From the NCBI GenBank assembly GCA_919902965.1, contig CAKKSJ010000240.1, positions 1 to 27,031 of the forward strand: 27,031 nt of DNA, read 5' to 3'. Of the stretch, positions 6,306-13,300 are shown piece after piece. Source of the stretch: Burkholderiales bacterium (GTDB lineage: Bacteria > Pseudomonadota > Gammaproteobacteria > Burkholderiales > SG8-39). The position numbers and the translations under genes are program-made. The notes below the pieces were generated by a model. It was given only the letters and a program-made list of their open reading frames with translations. It was not told the DNA's origin and did no database searches. Each line of letters starts with the position of its first letter. Positions within the stretch are counted from its first letter, which is position 1.

Positions 6306-7525
6306 GATGAACGCAGCGTGAGGACCACGGTGCCGCGGCCCGAGCTGGCCGCGCCGGGTGCGGCGCTGGCCCCCTTGTCTACGCGCAGCCCCGCTTGGAG
6401 CAGGTGTGCCACGATGCGGCGTACGCCCGCGTCTTCGACGCCGGCGAGTTCGAGCGTCATGCGCCCGCTTTCGTAGGACGCGATGCGCAAGGCGCCGGGC
6501 GGCGCCTGCTTCAGCGCGGCCGCCACGTTGACGATGATGGGCAAAAAATCGCCGCTGTCGGTCTGTCCGGCGGCATGGCGCGCCTCGGCCAGCTTGCGCC
6601 GCATTTGCAGGGCCGGGTCCGCCACCGCGACCGCGTCGGGAAAGGCGCTGCGAAAACGTGCTTCCATGCGCGTGCGCAGACCGCGCTGCTCGTTCGCGAG
6701 CCGCGTCCAGTCGATCGCCAGCGCGAGCGCGTGCACCGTCAGGGCCGCGCCCACGATCCAGGCGGCCGGACGCAGACGCGTTAGCGTGCCGGAGGGAAAG
6801 CGCCAGCCGGTGCGCGCCTGCGCGAGGCTGATGCCGGCCTGCGGCGCCGCCGTGCGCCAGCTCCAGGGTTCGGCCAGGCGCAGGGCCACGCCGAGCGCGC
6901 GCTGCCATGCCTCAATTTCCAGCGGCGCGTCGGACGCCGTCGCGTATACCGCGATAGCCGCGGGCGCCACGCCGCGCGTCTTCGCTTCGTCCAGCATCAG
7001 TCGCAGCGACAGCGGCGGGGACGCGGGCTCGCCGCAATCGGTCGCCGTGCCTTCGATTTCCGAGGTGCGCACAAAGCCTTCGCGACCGTCCCAGGCCAGG
7101 CTCCATTCACCCGCCATCCACGGCAGCAGCAGGGTTTCGCAGTGCACCTCGTAGCCGTGGATGCCGGCGGCGCCAAGTGCATCGCCCCAGGTCTTGAGCC
7201 CCTGCCGGTCCGCGACAGCGAGCACATCGGTGTCTGCGACCGAGCCCAGCCAGCTTACCTGGCTCGCATCGGGATCGCCGACGGTTTCATCTTCCACGGC
7301 ATAGGCGAGCACAGATCCGGCGCGGCGCCTGGCGGATTGCGGCAGGCGTGCGCGGGTGATCAGGACTTCGGCGGCGGGAAGCACCAGCTGCACGCGCTCG
7401 GCACGCTGCGGCAACTGCGCCAGCGGACCTTCTCCCGTGACCGGTTCGCGGCTGTCGCCGACCAGCGTCCACTGGCAGCGCAGGGGCGCATCGCGCAAAG
7501 AACAATGGATTCGAAGCAAACTCAT
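6302..7525 (-). CDS. gspL: Type II secretion protein GspL
   Basis: GspL tethers the GspE motor ATPase to the inner membrane and pairs with GspM. The 407-residue protein has the expected three parts. The cytoplasmic actin-like domain (about residues 1-240) includes the LPAAEVLITRARLPQ segment near 49-63 and the AYAVEDETVGDPD stretch near 74-86. One transmembrane helix lies near 252-272 (AAWIVGAALTVHALALAIDW). The periplasmic domain (about 275-407) includes the FRSAFPDAVAVADPALQMRRK-like block, split here around residues 291-311. AAGG-type spacing before the ATG is modest (AAGG about 8 bases upstream on this strand). It follows gspK after a 75-base gap that contains a hairpin. Confidence 0.93.
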   Translation of the reverse strand: MSLLRIHCSLRDAPLRCQWTLVGDSREPVTGEGPLAQLPQRAERVQLVLPAAEVLITRARLPQSARRRAGSVLAYAVEDETVGDPDASQVSWLGSVADTDVLAVADRQGLKTWGDALGAAGIHGYEVHCETLLLPWMAGEWSLAWDGREGFVRTSEIEGTATDCGEPASPPLSLRLMLDEAKTRGVAPAAIAVYATASDAPLEIEAWQRALGVALRLAEPWSWRTAAPQAGISLAQARTGWRFPSGTLTRLRPAAWIVGAALTVHALALAIDWTRLANEQRGLRTRMEARFRSAFPDAVAVADPALQMRRKLAEARHAAGQTDSGDFLPIIVNVAAALKQAPPGALRIASYESGRMTLELAGVEDAGVRRIVAHLLQAGLRVDKGASAAPGAASSGRGTVVLTLRSS

Positions 7526-7556
7526 AGCGTAGCCTTGATTGAGATTATCATTGAAT

Positions 7557-7582
7557 CAGGGGTGCCTGTCTGCCGACCCCTG
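7557..7582. repeat. Inverted-repeat element in the gspK-gspL gap
   Basis: CAGGGGT (7557-7563) pairs perfectly with ACCCCTG (7576-7582) around a 12-base loop rich in TGCC/TGTC. It occupies the only sizeable gap in the leftward gsp operon. No T-run follows in the direction of transcription, so it should not terminate. It resembles REP-like or intercistronic mRNA-stabilising hairpins; which of these it is cannot be told from one copy. Confidence 0.55.
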
Positions 7583-7600
7583 GAATTTTGATTGCGCCGG

Positions 7601-8515
7601 TCATAGATACTTGCGCCACACGATATCGGGCCAGCCGGAAGCGCGGCGGGCGAGCAGGGCTTTGCCGCGCGCTTGCGCACCGCCGATGCTGACGCGCAGG
7701 CTTGCCATGAAGTATTCGCTGCTCACGCCGATGTCGCCGGCGGCCGCTTCTACCCCACGCGGCAGACGCCTGATGAAATCGCCGCTGTCGCGAAAATAGA
7801 CCCGGTCGCGCTGCGCGACCAGCAGCTGGGCGCCGCCCAGGTCCAGTCCCTCAATCACCGCGGACATAACTTCAGCCGAGGCGGTGTTCACATTGATCGC
7901 CGTGAATCCGGGCAGCGCTGCCAGGTAAGGGCGCAGGCGCGTGCGCACGTTATCGTCGAATCCGCGTACCAGCGCGAGTTCGGCCACGTCGATCAGCGGC
8001 TGGTTGGCGGTGAGATAAGGCGGATCCAGGGCAAGATAGTAGGCGTCCTCGGCTCCGTCCCGCGGCTGCGGCTCGCTATCGCGGTCGATCCAGTCCGCCA
8101 GCGCGTCGGCGAGTTCGTCGGGCAGACCCAGCGTCGCCAGCAGTTTGCGAAAATGCGCCAGCTGCGCCACATTGATCTTGCCCTCGCTTACCAGGTTATT
8201 GAGATTGAATGCGCCTTGCTGATCCTCGATGCGGCCGACGAGTTCGCCGTTTTCAACCGGCAAAGGCGGTAACTTCAGCGCCCAGGGTTCGCCCAGATGA
8301 TCGACGCTGCTCAAGCGGCGGTCGTCGGCAAGCAGGGCACGGGCCCAGTCGGCGCCGGCCAGAAGCACGGCCCGCGCCTGGATGTGGTCGGTGGTCAGTT
8401 CGACCTGCCTTGCCCAGGTGCTTTGCGAAACCATGATTGCCGCGGCCGCCATCGCGGCCAGGGCGACCACGCCCATGGCGAGCACAATGGCGACTCCGCA
8501 CTGTCGAGTTCTCAT
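7601..8515 (-). CDS. gspK: Type II secretion minor pseudopilin GspK
   Basis: GspK is the large minor pseudopilin that caps the pseudopilus tip with GspI and GspJ. The start at ATG 8513-8515 gives 304 residues and overlaps the gspJ stop as ATGA; the longer upstream frame is a shadow. The N-terminus MRTRQCGVAIVLAMG has a short basic leader, with cleavage expected after Gly7. The +5 glutamate of other pseudopilins is absent, as is normal for GspK. The large domain carries FNLNNLV (about residues 103-109), the LADWIDRDSEPQPRDGAED acidic loop (139-157) that binds calcium in studied homologues, and the FTAINVNTASAEV segment (204-216). Length matches the family. Confidence 0.93.
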   Translation of the reverse strand: MRTRQCGVAIVLAMGVVALAAMAAAAIMVSQSTWARQVELTTDHIQARAVLLAGADWARALLADDRRLSSVDHLGEPWALKLPPLPVENGELVGRIEDQQGAFNLNNLVSEGKINVAQLAHFRKLLATLGLPDELADALADWIDRDSEPQPRDGAEDAYYLALDPPYLTANQPLIDVAELALVRGFDDNVRTRLRPYLAALPGFTAINVNTASAEVMSAVIEGLDLGGAQLLVAQRDRVYFRDSGDFIRRLPRGVEAAAGDIGVSSEYFMASLRVSIGGAQARGKALLARRASGWPDIVWRKYL

Positions 8516-9096
8516 GTGCGCAGCACGAAGATACGCACGATTTCCTCGTTCGAGGCGAGCACCACGCGCAGGCGCACGGCGCGGGGAATGGGCAGGTCGG
8601 TGGGCAAGACCGGCCACGCATTGACCCAGGCGAGCGAGGCATCGAGATACTGCAGTTCGAAGGTTTTTACGCCGCTCAGAACCGGATAGCGCTCGGGCAG
8701 CCTGTCGGGCGCGACATCCAGCCCCGGCCACAGCCACAACTCGATCTCGTTCTTTTCGTTCAGGCGGTAGCCGATCCGGCGCGCCGCGTCTATGCCCTCG
8801 GTCGAGGCGAAGCGGCTGAATTCCAGGCGCGCCGCCGCGCTCGCCGCCGGCATGCCCTGCCATGCCGGCGCGGGACCGCCCGCCGTGCGCACCGGGCGCG
8901 GCGCGGCAAGTTCGACATCGCGCTCGAAGCGTGCGAAAAACGCCGCGACCTGCCGCCACTTGTCGGTCTCCTGTTTAACGTGCTCGCGCGCGTCGAGCAC
9001 TGCGCCGAGGCCGCGGTAGGACATCAGCGCGAGCAGCGACAGCACCAGCAGCGCGGTCATGACTTCGATCAGGGTGAAACCGCGCGTTCGCTTCAT
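8512..9096 (-). CDS. gspJ: Type II secretion minor pseudopilin GspJ
   Basis: GspJ is a minor pseudopilin of the GspI-J-K tip complex. The 194-residue precursor opens MKRTRG-FTLIEVMTALLVL, a textbook type III signal: short basic leader, cleavage after Gly6 by the prepilin peptidase, then a hydrophobic helix with Glu at mature position 5. The mature domain includes RFERDVELAAPRPVR (about residues 55-69) and RIGYRLNEKNEIELW (about 106-120), both usual GspJ landmarks. It overlaps gspI upstream and gspK downstream by 4 bases each (ATGA), and no separate Shine-Dalgarno box is seen, so translation is likely coupled. Confidence 0.93.
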   Translation of the reverse strand: MKRTRGFTLIEVMTALLVLSLLALMSYRGLGAVLDAREHVKQETDKWRQVAAFFARFERDVELAAPRPVRTAGGPAPAWQGMPAASAAARLEFSRFASTEGIDAARRIGYRLNEKNEIELWLWPGLDVAPDRLPERYPVLSGVKTFELQYLDASLAWVNAWPVLPTDLPIPRAVRLRVVLASNEEIVRIFVLRT

Positions 9097-9488
9097 CGGC
9101 GCGGGCCCGGCGCATTGACGATGAATCCGGCAAGGTGCGCCAGCGAATGCGCTTCCCCGGCGCTCGCGAAAACCCGCACTTCGATGCGGCGGAATGCGCC
9201 GTTCGGTGTGGCGATGACTTCCTCGCGCCAGGCGAATTCAAGGCCGCCCTCGCGCGTCGTGCCGCGATGTATGCCCAGCGGCAGCCAATCCGCACGGGCG
9301 CGATGCTCGGCCAGCAGGTTTTCCGCGACCCAACCGGCGAGCAGACGCGAGCGCAGCTCGCCCACGTTGTTCGTGCCCTGGCCGGCCGCACGCAGCGCCG
9401 ACAGCAGCGCGATCGAAACGATCGCCAGTGCGACCAGCACTTCGACCAGCGTAAAGCCTTTGCGCCTAGCCCCGGGCCGCCGCGCCAT
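9093..9488 (-). CDS. gspI: Type II secretion minor pseudopilin GspI
   Basis: GspI is a minor pseudopilin of the tip complex. The start at ATG 9486-9488 gives 131 residues, MARRPGARRKG-FTLVEVLVAL. Cleavage is expected after Gly11, and Glu is at mature position 5. An excellent Shine-Dalgarno run (GGGGAGGGG on this strand) precedes the ATG by 7 bases. The gene therefore has its own ribosome site even though its first 23 bases overlap the end of gspH. Family marks are the AAGQGTNNVGELRSRLLAGWVAENLLAE stretch (about residues 34-61, read in parts) and the FRRIEVRVF strand near 99-107. A longer frame reaching upstream is only the gspH shadow. Confidence 0.93.
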   Translation of the reverse strand: MARRPGARRKGFTLVEVLVALAIVSIALLSALRAAGQGTNNVGELRSRLLAGWVAENLLAEHRARADWLPLGIHRGTTREGGLEFAWREEVIATPNGAFRRIEVRVFASAGEAHSLAHLAGFIVNAPGPRR

Positions 9489-9987
9489 TGTTTGTCCCCT
9501 CCCCGGGTACCACGCGCAGGTCCCCGACCGGAGATCCGGTGACCGCGTAGCGCTCCGCGCCGATCGACATCGCGATGGTGAAGGCCAGCGACGAGCCCTG
9601 CGGGGTGAATTCCAGGCGCATACTGCCCTGCGGGCGCATATTTTCGACGCGAAAACCGGATACCGCCACGCCTTGCGGCAGGGTTCGTGCGCGCAGCAAC
9701 TCGCTGTCGCGGATTTCGATCCAGGATCCGTCATCGCCGCCGCGCCAAAAACGGTAGCCCGATTCGTCGGCGGTCCAGGCGATGGGTTTTCCGGTGAGTC
9801 GCGCTTCCGTGGCGGCGAACTCCAGGAGTTGCGACAGGCGCTCGGCTTCCAGCCGCAGTACGGCGCGATCGTCAGGCCGCGTGATGGTGCTGACGAGTCC
9901 GACAAACAGACCCATGATCATCAGCACCACCAGCATTTCGATCAGCGTGAAGCCCCGCTTCGCGCCCGAGCGTGTCACACCTTTCAC
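9466..9987 (-). CDS. gspH: Type II secretion minor pseudopilin GspH
   Basis: GspH is a minor pseudopilin thought to link the tip complex to the GspG shaft. The 173-residue precursor starts at GTG 9985-9987, giving MKGVTRSGAKRG-FTLIEMLVVL, with cleavage expected after Gly12 and Glu at mature position 5. The mature body has the expected LRLEAERLSQLLEFAATEARLTGKPIAW region (about residues 44-71, read in parts) and the YRFWRG motif near 77-82. It follows gspG after 2 bases. Its last 23 bases overlap gspI. The C-terminus is Gly/Ala-rich and is encoded by the sequence that doubles as the gspI ribosome site. Confidence 0.92.
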   Translation of the reverse strand: MKGVTRSGAKRGFTLIEMLVVLMIMGLFVGLVSTITRPDDRAVLRLEAERLSQLLEFAATEARLTGKPIAWTADESGYRFWRGGDDGSWIEIRDSELLRARTLPQGVAVSGFRVENMRPQGSMRLEFTPQGSSLAFTIAMSIGAERYAVTGSPVGDLRVVPGEGTNNGAAARG

Positions 9988-9989
9988 AA

Positions 9990-10424
9990 CTAGAGATTCC
10001 AGGAGCCGATATCAGCGTCGTTGCCCTCGCCGCCGGGCGCGCCATCGGCGCCGTAGCTGAAAACGTCGATTTCCCCCTGCACGCCGGGATTCAGATACTG
10101 ATAAGGACCACCCCAAGGGTCTTTGGGCAGACGCTCGATGTAGCCGCCTTGTTTCCAGTTGAGCGGGATCGGTGTAGCGGCCGGTTTGACGAGCAAGGAC
10201 TGCAATCCCTGTTCCGTCGTCGGATAGCGCTGATTGTCGAGGCGGTAGAGCTTGAGCGCCTGCATCAGGCTCGCGATGTCCTGCTTCGCGGCAATAACCC
10301 GCGCCTCGTCCGGGCGGCTGATGATCTTGGGCACCACCAGGGCGGCGAGTATGCCGAGAATGACGACGACTACCATTACTTCGAGCAAAGTAAAACCACG
10401 TTGCCCGCGTACCCCGATCAGCAT
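9990..10424 (-). CDS. gspG: Type II secretion major pseudopilin GspG
   Basis: GspG is the main subunit of the pseudopilus that drives cargo through the secretin. The start at ATG 10422-10424 gives 144 residues, MLIGVRGQRG-FTLLEVMVVVVILGIL, with cleavage after Gly10 and Glu at mature position 5; the upstream in-frame extension lacks support. The signature is complete: P32-K-I-x-x-x-P-D-E-A, the helix with ALKLYRLDNQRYPTTEQGL (about residues 56-74), and the C-terminal calcium loop region KDPWGGPYQYLNPG through YGADGAPGGEGNDADIGSW. The Asp residues of the last segment bind calcium in studied GspG. It is the first gene of the leftward block, divergent from gspC. Confidence 0.96.
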   Translation of the reverse strand: MLIGVRGQRGFTLLEVMVVVVILGILAALVVPKIISRPDEARVIAAKQDIASLMQALKLYRLDNQRYPTTEQGLQSLLVKPAATPIPLNWKQGGYIERLPKDPWGGPYQYLNPGVQGEIDVFSYGADGAPGGEGNDADIGSWNL

Positions 10425-10452
10425 CGCCGAATAGTCCCTGTCAGAAATTGCT

Positions 10453-10471
10453 GCTTCCGCGTCTCGGAAGC
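10453..10471. repeat. Stem-loop in the gspG leader
   Basis: GCTTCCG (10453-10459) pairs with CGGAAGC (10465-10471) around a 5-base loop. A third copy of the arm, GGCTTCC (10475-10481), lies next to it, so two alternative stems are possible. On the minus strand this sits between the probable gspG -10 box and its start codon, in the untranslated leader. Regulatory use is inferred only from position. Confidence 0.4.
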
Positions 10472-10481
10472 GGCGGCTTCC

Positions 10482-10491
10482 ATTATATAAT
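10482..10491. promoter_or_regulatory. Bidirectional -10 palindrome between gspG and gspC
   Basis: ATTATATAAT is a perfect palindrome that contains TATAAT on both strands (10486-10491 on plus, 10482-10487 on minus). It lies in the 144-base divergent gap, 58 bases from gspG and 77 bases from gspC. No strong -35 box is seen on either strand. If used, transcription of the two gsp blocks from it would be mutually exclusive at any moment, since one polymerase would cover both boxes. This use is inferred. Confidence 0.45.
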
Positions 10492-10568
10492 GCTTCAAAC
10501 CATGCATCCGGCCGATTACTGCGCCCGGCCCACACTGTTTTCAGCGCGCAAATGGTAATTGACCAAGA

Positions 10569-11135
10569 ATGCAGGCGCTATCTTTCGCTAAGTCCGCTCT
10601 CGCGCAGTCGATCCTCGTAGCCTTTCTGACTTTGGCCGCGGTGGCGCTGCTGGGTGCCGTGCTCGCGTACTGGACCTGGGCGTGGTTTGCGCCGCCCGTC
10701 GAGCCGAGACTGGAGCCTGCGGCGCAAAGCGGGAGCGTGGCTGCCGCCGGCGCGCTATTCGGCACGGTGCCGCGCAAACAGGCGGCTGCCGCACCGACAG
10801 GGATTGCGATCAAACTATTGGGCGTGGTAGCCGCGACCGCCGGCCGGCGCGGCTACGCGGTGGTGCAACTGGAGGCGAAGCAGATTCTGGCGGTGCATGA
10901 GGGCGAAGACATCGCCCCGGGTATCCGGCTGGCCGAGGTTCTTGCGGATCACGTCATCCTGGAGCGTAGCGGGGTGCGCGAGACGCTGGCCTGGCCGCAC
11001 AGAACAGGATCTGCGCCCGCTACGGCGCAAGCCGCGCGATTGTCCGCCTCGCAAGCCGCGGCATCCGCCGCCGCACAAGCGGCCGCGCAGCGATCCGGCA
11101 AGGCGGCCGGTCGGCGAGGCGGCAAAGAAGAATAG
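10569..11135 (+). CDS. gspC: Type II secretion protein GspC (short form, no PDZ domain)
   Basis: GspC is the inner-membrane clamp that links the platform to the secretin. The 188-residue protein has an N-terminal membrane helix (about residues 14-38, ILVAFLTLAAVALLGAVLAY) and a periplasmic HR domain (about 65-141) containing FGTVPRK, IKLLGVVAATAG, YAVVQLEAKQILAVHEGEDI and the VILERSGVRETL ending. That is the GspC core that contacts GspD. There is no PDZ or coiled-coil domain after it, only an Ala/Gln/Arg-rich tail (about 150-188). This shorter layout is known in several lineages. Its TAG stop is also the first three bases of the 52-base inverted repeat before gspD. Confidence 0.9.
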   Translation: MQALSFAKSALAQSILVAFLTLAAVALLGAVLAYWTWAWFAPPVEPRLEPAAQSGSVAAAGALFGTVPRKQAAAAPTGIAIKLLGVVAATAGRRGYAVVQLEAKQILAVHEGEDIAPGIRLAEVLADHVILERSGVRETLAWPHRTGSAPATAQAARLSASQAAASAAAQAAAQRSGKAAGRRGGKEE

Positions 11136-11184
11136 GGTCTGTCCACATTCATCGCCCTCATGTGCTGAATGTAAACAGACCCTA
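11133..11184. repeat. 52-base inverted repeat between gspC and gspD
   Basis: TAGGGTCTGT (11133-11142) pairs with ACAGACCCTA (11175-11184). Inside them ACATTCA (11145-11151) pairs with TGAATGT (11166-11172), interrupted only by a CC/AA mismatch. The result is a 17-pair arm with a 14-base loop. It starts exactly on the gspC stop codon and ends 61 bases before gspD. No T-run follows, so it is not a classic terminator. The GGGTCTGTCC-type end resembles REP-like palindromes, but this is a recollection of style and not a match. Confidence 0.65.
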
Positions 11185-11245
11185 GGATCTATGGTTTTCA
11201 AATGATATCGCCATCGCAGTCTGAGGGCGCTCCCGAGGATCATCT

Positions 11246-13300
11246 ATGAAGCATTGCTGGGTACGAACTGGAATCGCGGGGATGGCGGTGCTCGCATGCG
11301 CCGGTCTAGCGTGGTCTGCTGACACGGCCCCGGCCGAGCCATCCACGCCAAAGGCAGCGGTGCGCCCGAGCGGACCGGACGTGGTCACGCTCAACTTCGT
11401 CAACGCCGACATCGAAGGCGTGGTGAAAGCGGTGAGCGAAATCACCGGCAAGAATTTCATTCTTGACCCGCGCGTCAAGGGTACGATTAACATCGTCTCC
11501 GCCAAGCCGATGTCCAGGTCCCTGGTCTACCAGGTATTCCTGTCGGCGATGCGCCTGCAGGGCTTTGCCGCAGTAGAGGAGCGCGGCATGGTCATGATCG
11601 TTCCCGAGATCGAGGCCAAGATGCACCGCAGCCCGACGACAGGGCCGCAGGAGCGTGCGTATTCCCGCGGGGATACCATACAAACACAGGTATTCAGGCT
11701 GCAGCACGAATCGGCGGCACAGTTGCTGCCGGTGCTGCGTCCGCTGATCACCCCCAACAACAGCATCACCGCCTATCCGGGCAACAACACGCTGGTGGTG
11801 ACGGACTACGCGAGCAACCTGCAGCGCATCGCAAAGATCATCGAATCGGTCGACCAGCTGACCGACGGCGATTCGGTCATGATCAAACTCCAGTATGCGT
11901 CCGCGCTCGACGTGGCGCAGACCATCAAAAGCCTGCTCACCGAACCGGCACAGGCGGCCGACCCGAGCAGCCGCTTCAGCATTGCCCCGGACGCGCGCTC
12001 GAACAGCGTGCTCGCCCGTGCCGGCGATCCGGCGAAATTGAAGCGCGTGCGCGAACTGGTGGCGATGCTCGATTCGCCCACCAGTGCCGGCGGCAACATT
12101 CACGTGATCTACCTGAAGAACGCGGAAGCGGTGAAACTGGCTGAGATCCTGCGTGCGATTTACAGTGGCGAATCGACGTCGGCACAAGCGCGTTCGAGCA
12201 CGCCCGCGTCGCCCCTGGGGCAGGCGAGCGCACCCGCGCAGGCCGCAGGGTCCAAGCCCGGCATTATCCAGGCGGACGCGGCCACCAACTCGATTATCAT
12301 CACCGCGCCCGACGCGATCTACAATAATCTGCGCGCCGTGGTCGAGAAACTCGACGTGCGCCGGGCGCAGGTATACGTCGAAGCGCTGATCGCCGAAGTC
12401 AGCGCCGACAAGGCGGCGGAGTTCGGTATCCAGTGGCAGGACCTGACCGGTCTGGGGCAGAACAATTTGCAGGGATTCGGCGGCACCAATTTCGGCACCG
12501 CCGGCCAGAACATTATCGCGACTTCCCAGAATCCTGCCGGAGTCGGGCACGGCCTGAATGTCGGCGTGGTGAAGGGCTCGATCACGATCCCCGGCGTCGG
12601 CGCGCAGATACTGAACCTCGGCCTGCTGGTGCGCGCGCTCCAGGCCGACTCCAACGCGAACATCCTGTCGACGCCGACGCTGCTGACCCTGGACAACGAG
12701 GAAGCAAAGATCGTGATCGGTCAGAACGTGCCATTCATCACCGGCCAGTACGCCGTTTCGGCGGCCGCGACCACGCCGACGCCGTTTCAGACCATAGAGC
12801 GCAAGGACGTTGGCCTCACGCTCAAGATCAAGCCGCAGATCTCCGAGGGCGGCGCGGTGCGTCTGCAAATCTCGCAGGAGGTGTCCAGCGTGGACTCAAC
12901 GGGCCCCTCGGGCATCATTACCAAGAAACGTTCGGTCGATTCGACGGTGCTGGTCGACGACGGCCAGATCGTTGTCATCGGCGGCCTGATCGAGGACTCG
13001 TTCAAGGACGGTGTGGAAAAAATACCGGGGCTGGGCGACCTTCCCCTGTTGGGCGGCCTGTTCAGGTACAACACGCGCACGCGCAGCAAGACCAACCTGA
13101 TGGTGTTCCTGAAGCCGACGCTGCTGCGCAGCGCCGAGCGCGCCAATTCGCTCAGCAACGACCGTTACGACTATATCCTCGGCGAGCAACTGAAGGCCAC
13201 GCCCATGCCCAGCCCGCTTCCGGATTTCGGAACGCCCAGCCTGGCGCCGCGCCAAAGCGCACCCGCGGCGCCGGCGGACAAACCCGCCGCGACGCGATGA
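11246..13300 (+). CDS. gspD: Type II secretion outer-membrane secretin GspD
   Basis: GspD forms the outer-membrane channel through which folded proteins leave. The 684-residue precursor has a Sec signal peptide (GIAGMAVLACAGLAWSA, cut near residue 25) and the N0 domain VTLNFVNADIEGVVKAVSEITGKNF (about 46-70, read in parts). N1-N3 repeats follow to about residue 375, with a Ser/Pro/Ala-rich insert near 310-335 in N3. The secretin core runs from about 375 to the end and includes the gate/beta-barrel hallmarks NILSTPTLLTLDNEEAKI, VGLTLKIKPQI and the signature IPGLGDLPLLGGLFRY near 592-607. GAGGATC precedes the ATG at a good distance. The stop overlaps the gspE start as ATGA. Confidence 0.96.
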   Translation: MKHCWVRTGIAGMAVLACAGLAWSADTAPAEPSTPKAAVRPSGPDVVTLNFVNADIEGVVKAVSEITGKNFILDPRVKGTINIVSAKPMSRSLVYQVFLSAMRLQGFAAVEERGMVMIVPEIEAKMHRSPTTGPQERAYSRGDTIQTQVFRLQHESAAQLLPVLRPLITPNNSITAYPGNNTLVVTDYASNLQRIAKIIESVDQLTDGDSVMIKLQYASALDVAQTIKSLLTEPAQAADPSSRFSIAPDARSNSVLARAGDPAKLKRVRELVAMLDSPTSAGGNIHVIYLKNAEAVKLAEILRAIYSGESTSAQARSSTPASPLGQASAPAQAAGSKPGIIQADAATNSIIITAPDAIYNNLRAVVEKLDVRRAQVYVEALIAEVSADKAAEFGIQWQDLTGLGQNNLQGFGGTNFGTAGQNIIATSQNPAGVGHGLNVGVVKGSITIPGVGAQILNLGLLVRALQADSNANILSTPTLLTLDNEEAKIVIGQNVPFITGQYAVSAAATTPTPFQTIERKDVGLTLKIKPQISEGGAVRLQISQEVSSVDSTGPSGIITKKRSVDSTVLVDDGQIVVIGGLIEDSFKDGVEKIPGLGDLPLLGGLFRYNTRTRSKTNLMVFLKPTLLRSAERANSLSNDRYDYILGEQLKATPMPSPLPDFGTPSLAPRQSAPAAPADKPAATR

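Noticed and set aside
6306..6908. N-terminal extension of gspM into gspL
   Set aside because: The extension is the +1 shadow of gspL. GspM homologues begin at the ATG at 6305, which overlaps the gspL stop.
8437..9993. A 518-codon plus-strand frame across gspJ-I-H
   Set aside because: It runs antisense to three pseudopilin genes with intact signals and is Arg/Gln-rich without domains.
11133..11184. The gspC/gspD hairpin as a rho-independent terminator
   Set aside because: No thymine run follows on either strand, and termination here would cut gspD-E-F off from gspC without a visible new promoter.
11306..12868. A 520-codon minus-strand frame opposite gspD
   Set aside because: GC-bias shadow: the gspD reading is a textbook secretin, and the antisense product has no recognisable feature.
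12433..13296. N-terminal extension of gspE into gspD, as if a secretin-ATPase fusion
   Set aside because: The extension reads gspD in the wrong frame. The ATGA junction at 13297-13300 gives normal GspD and GspE proteins.
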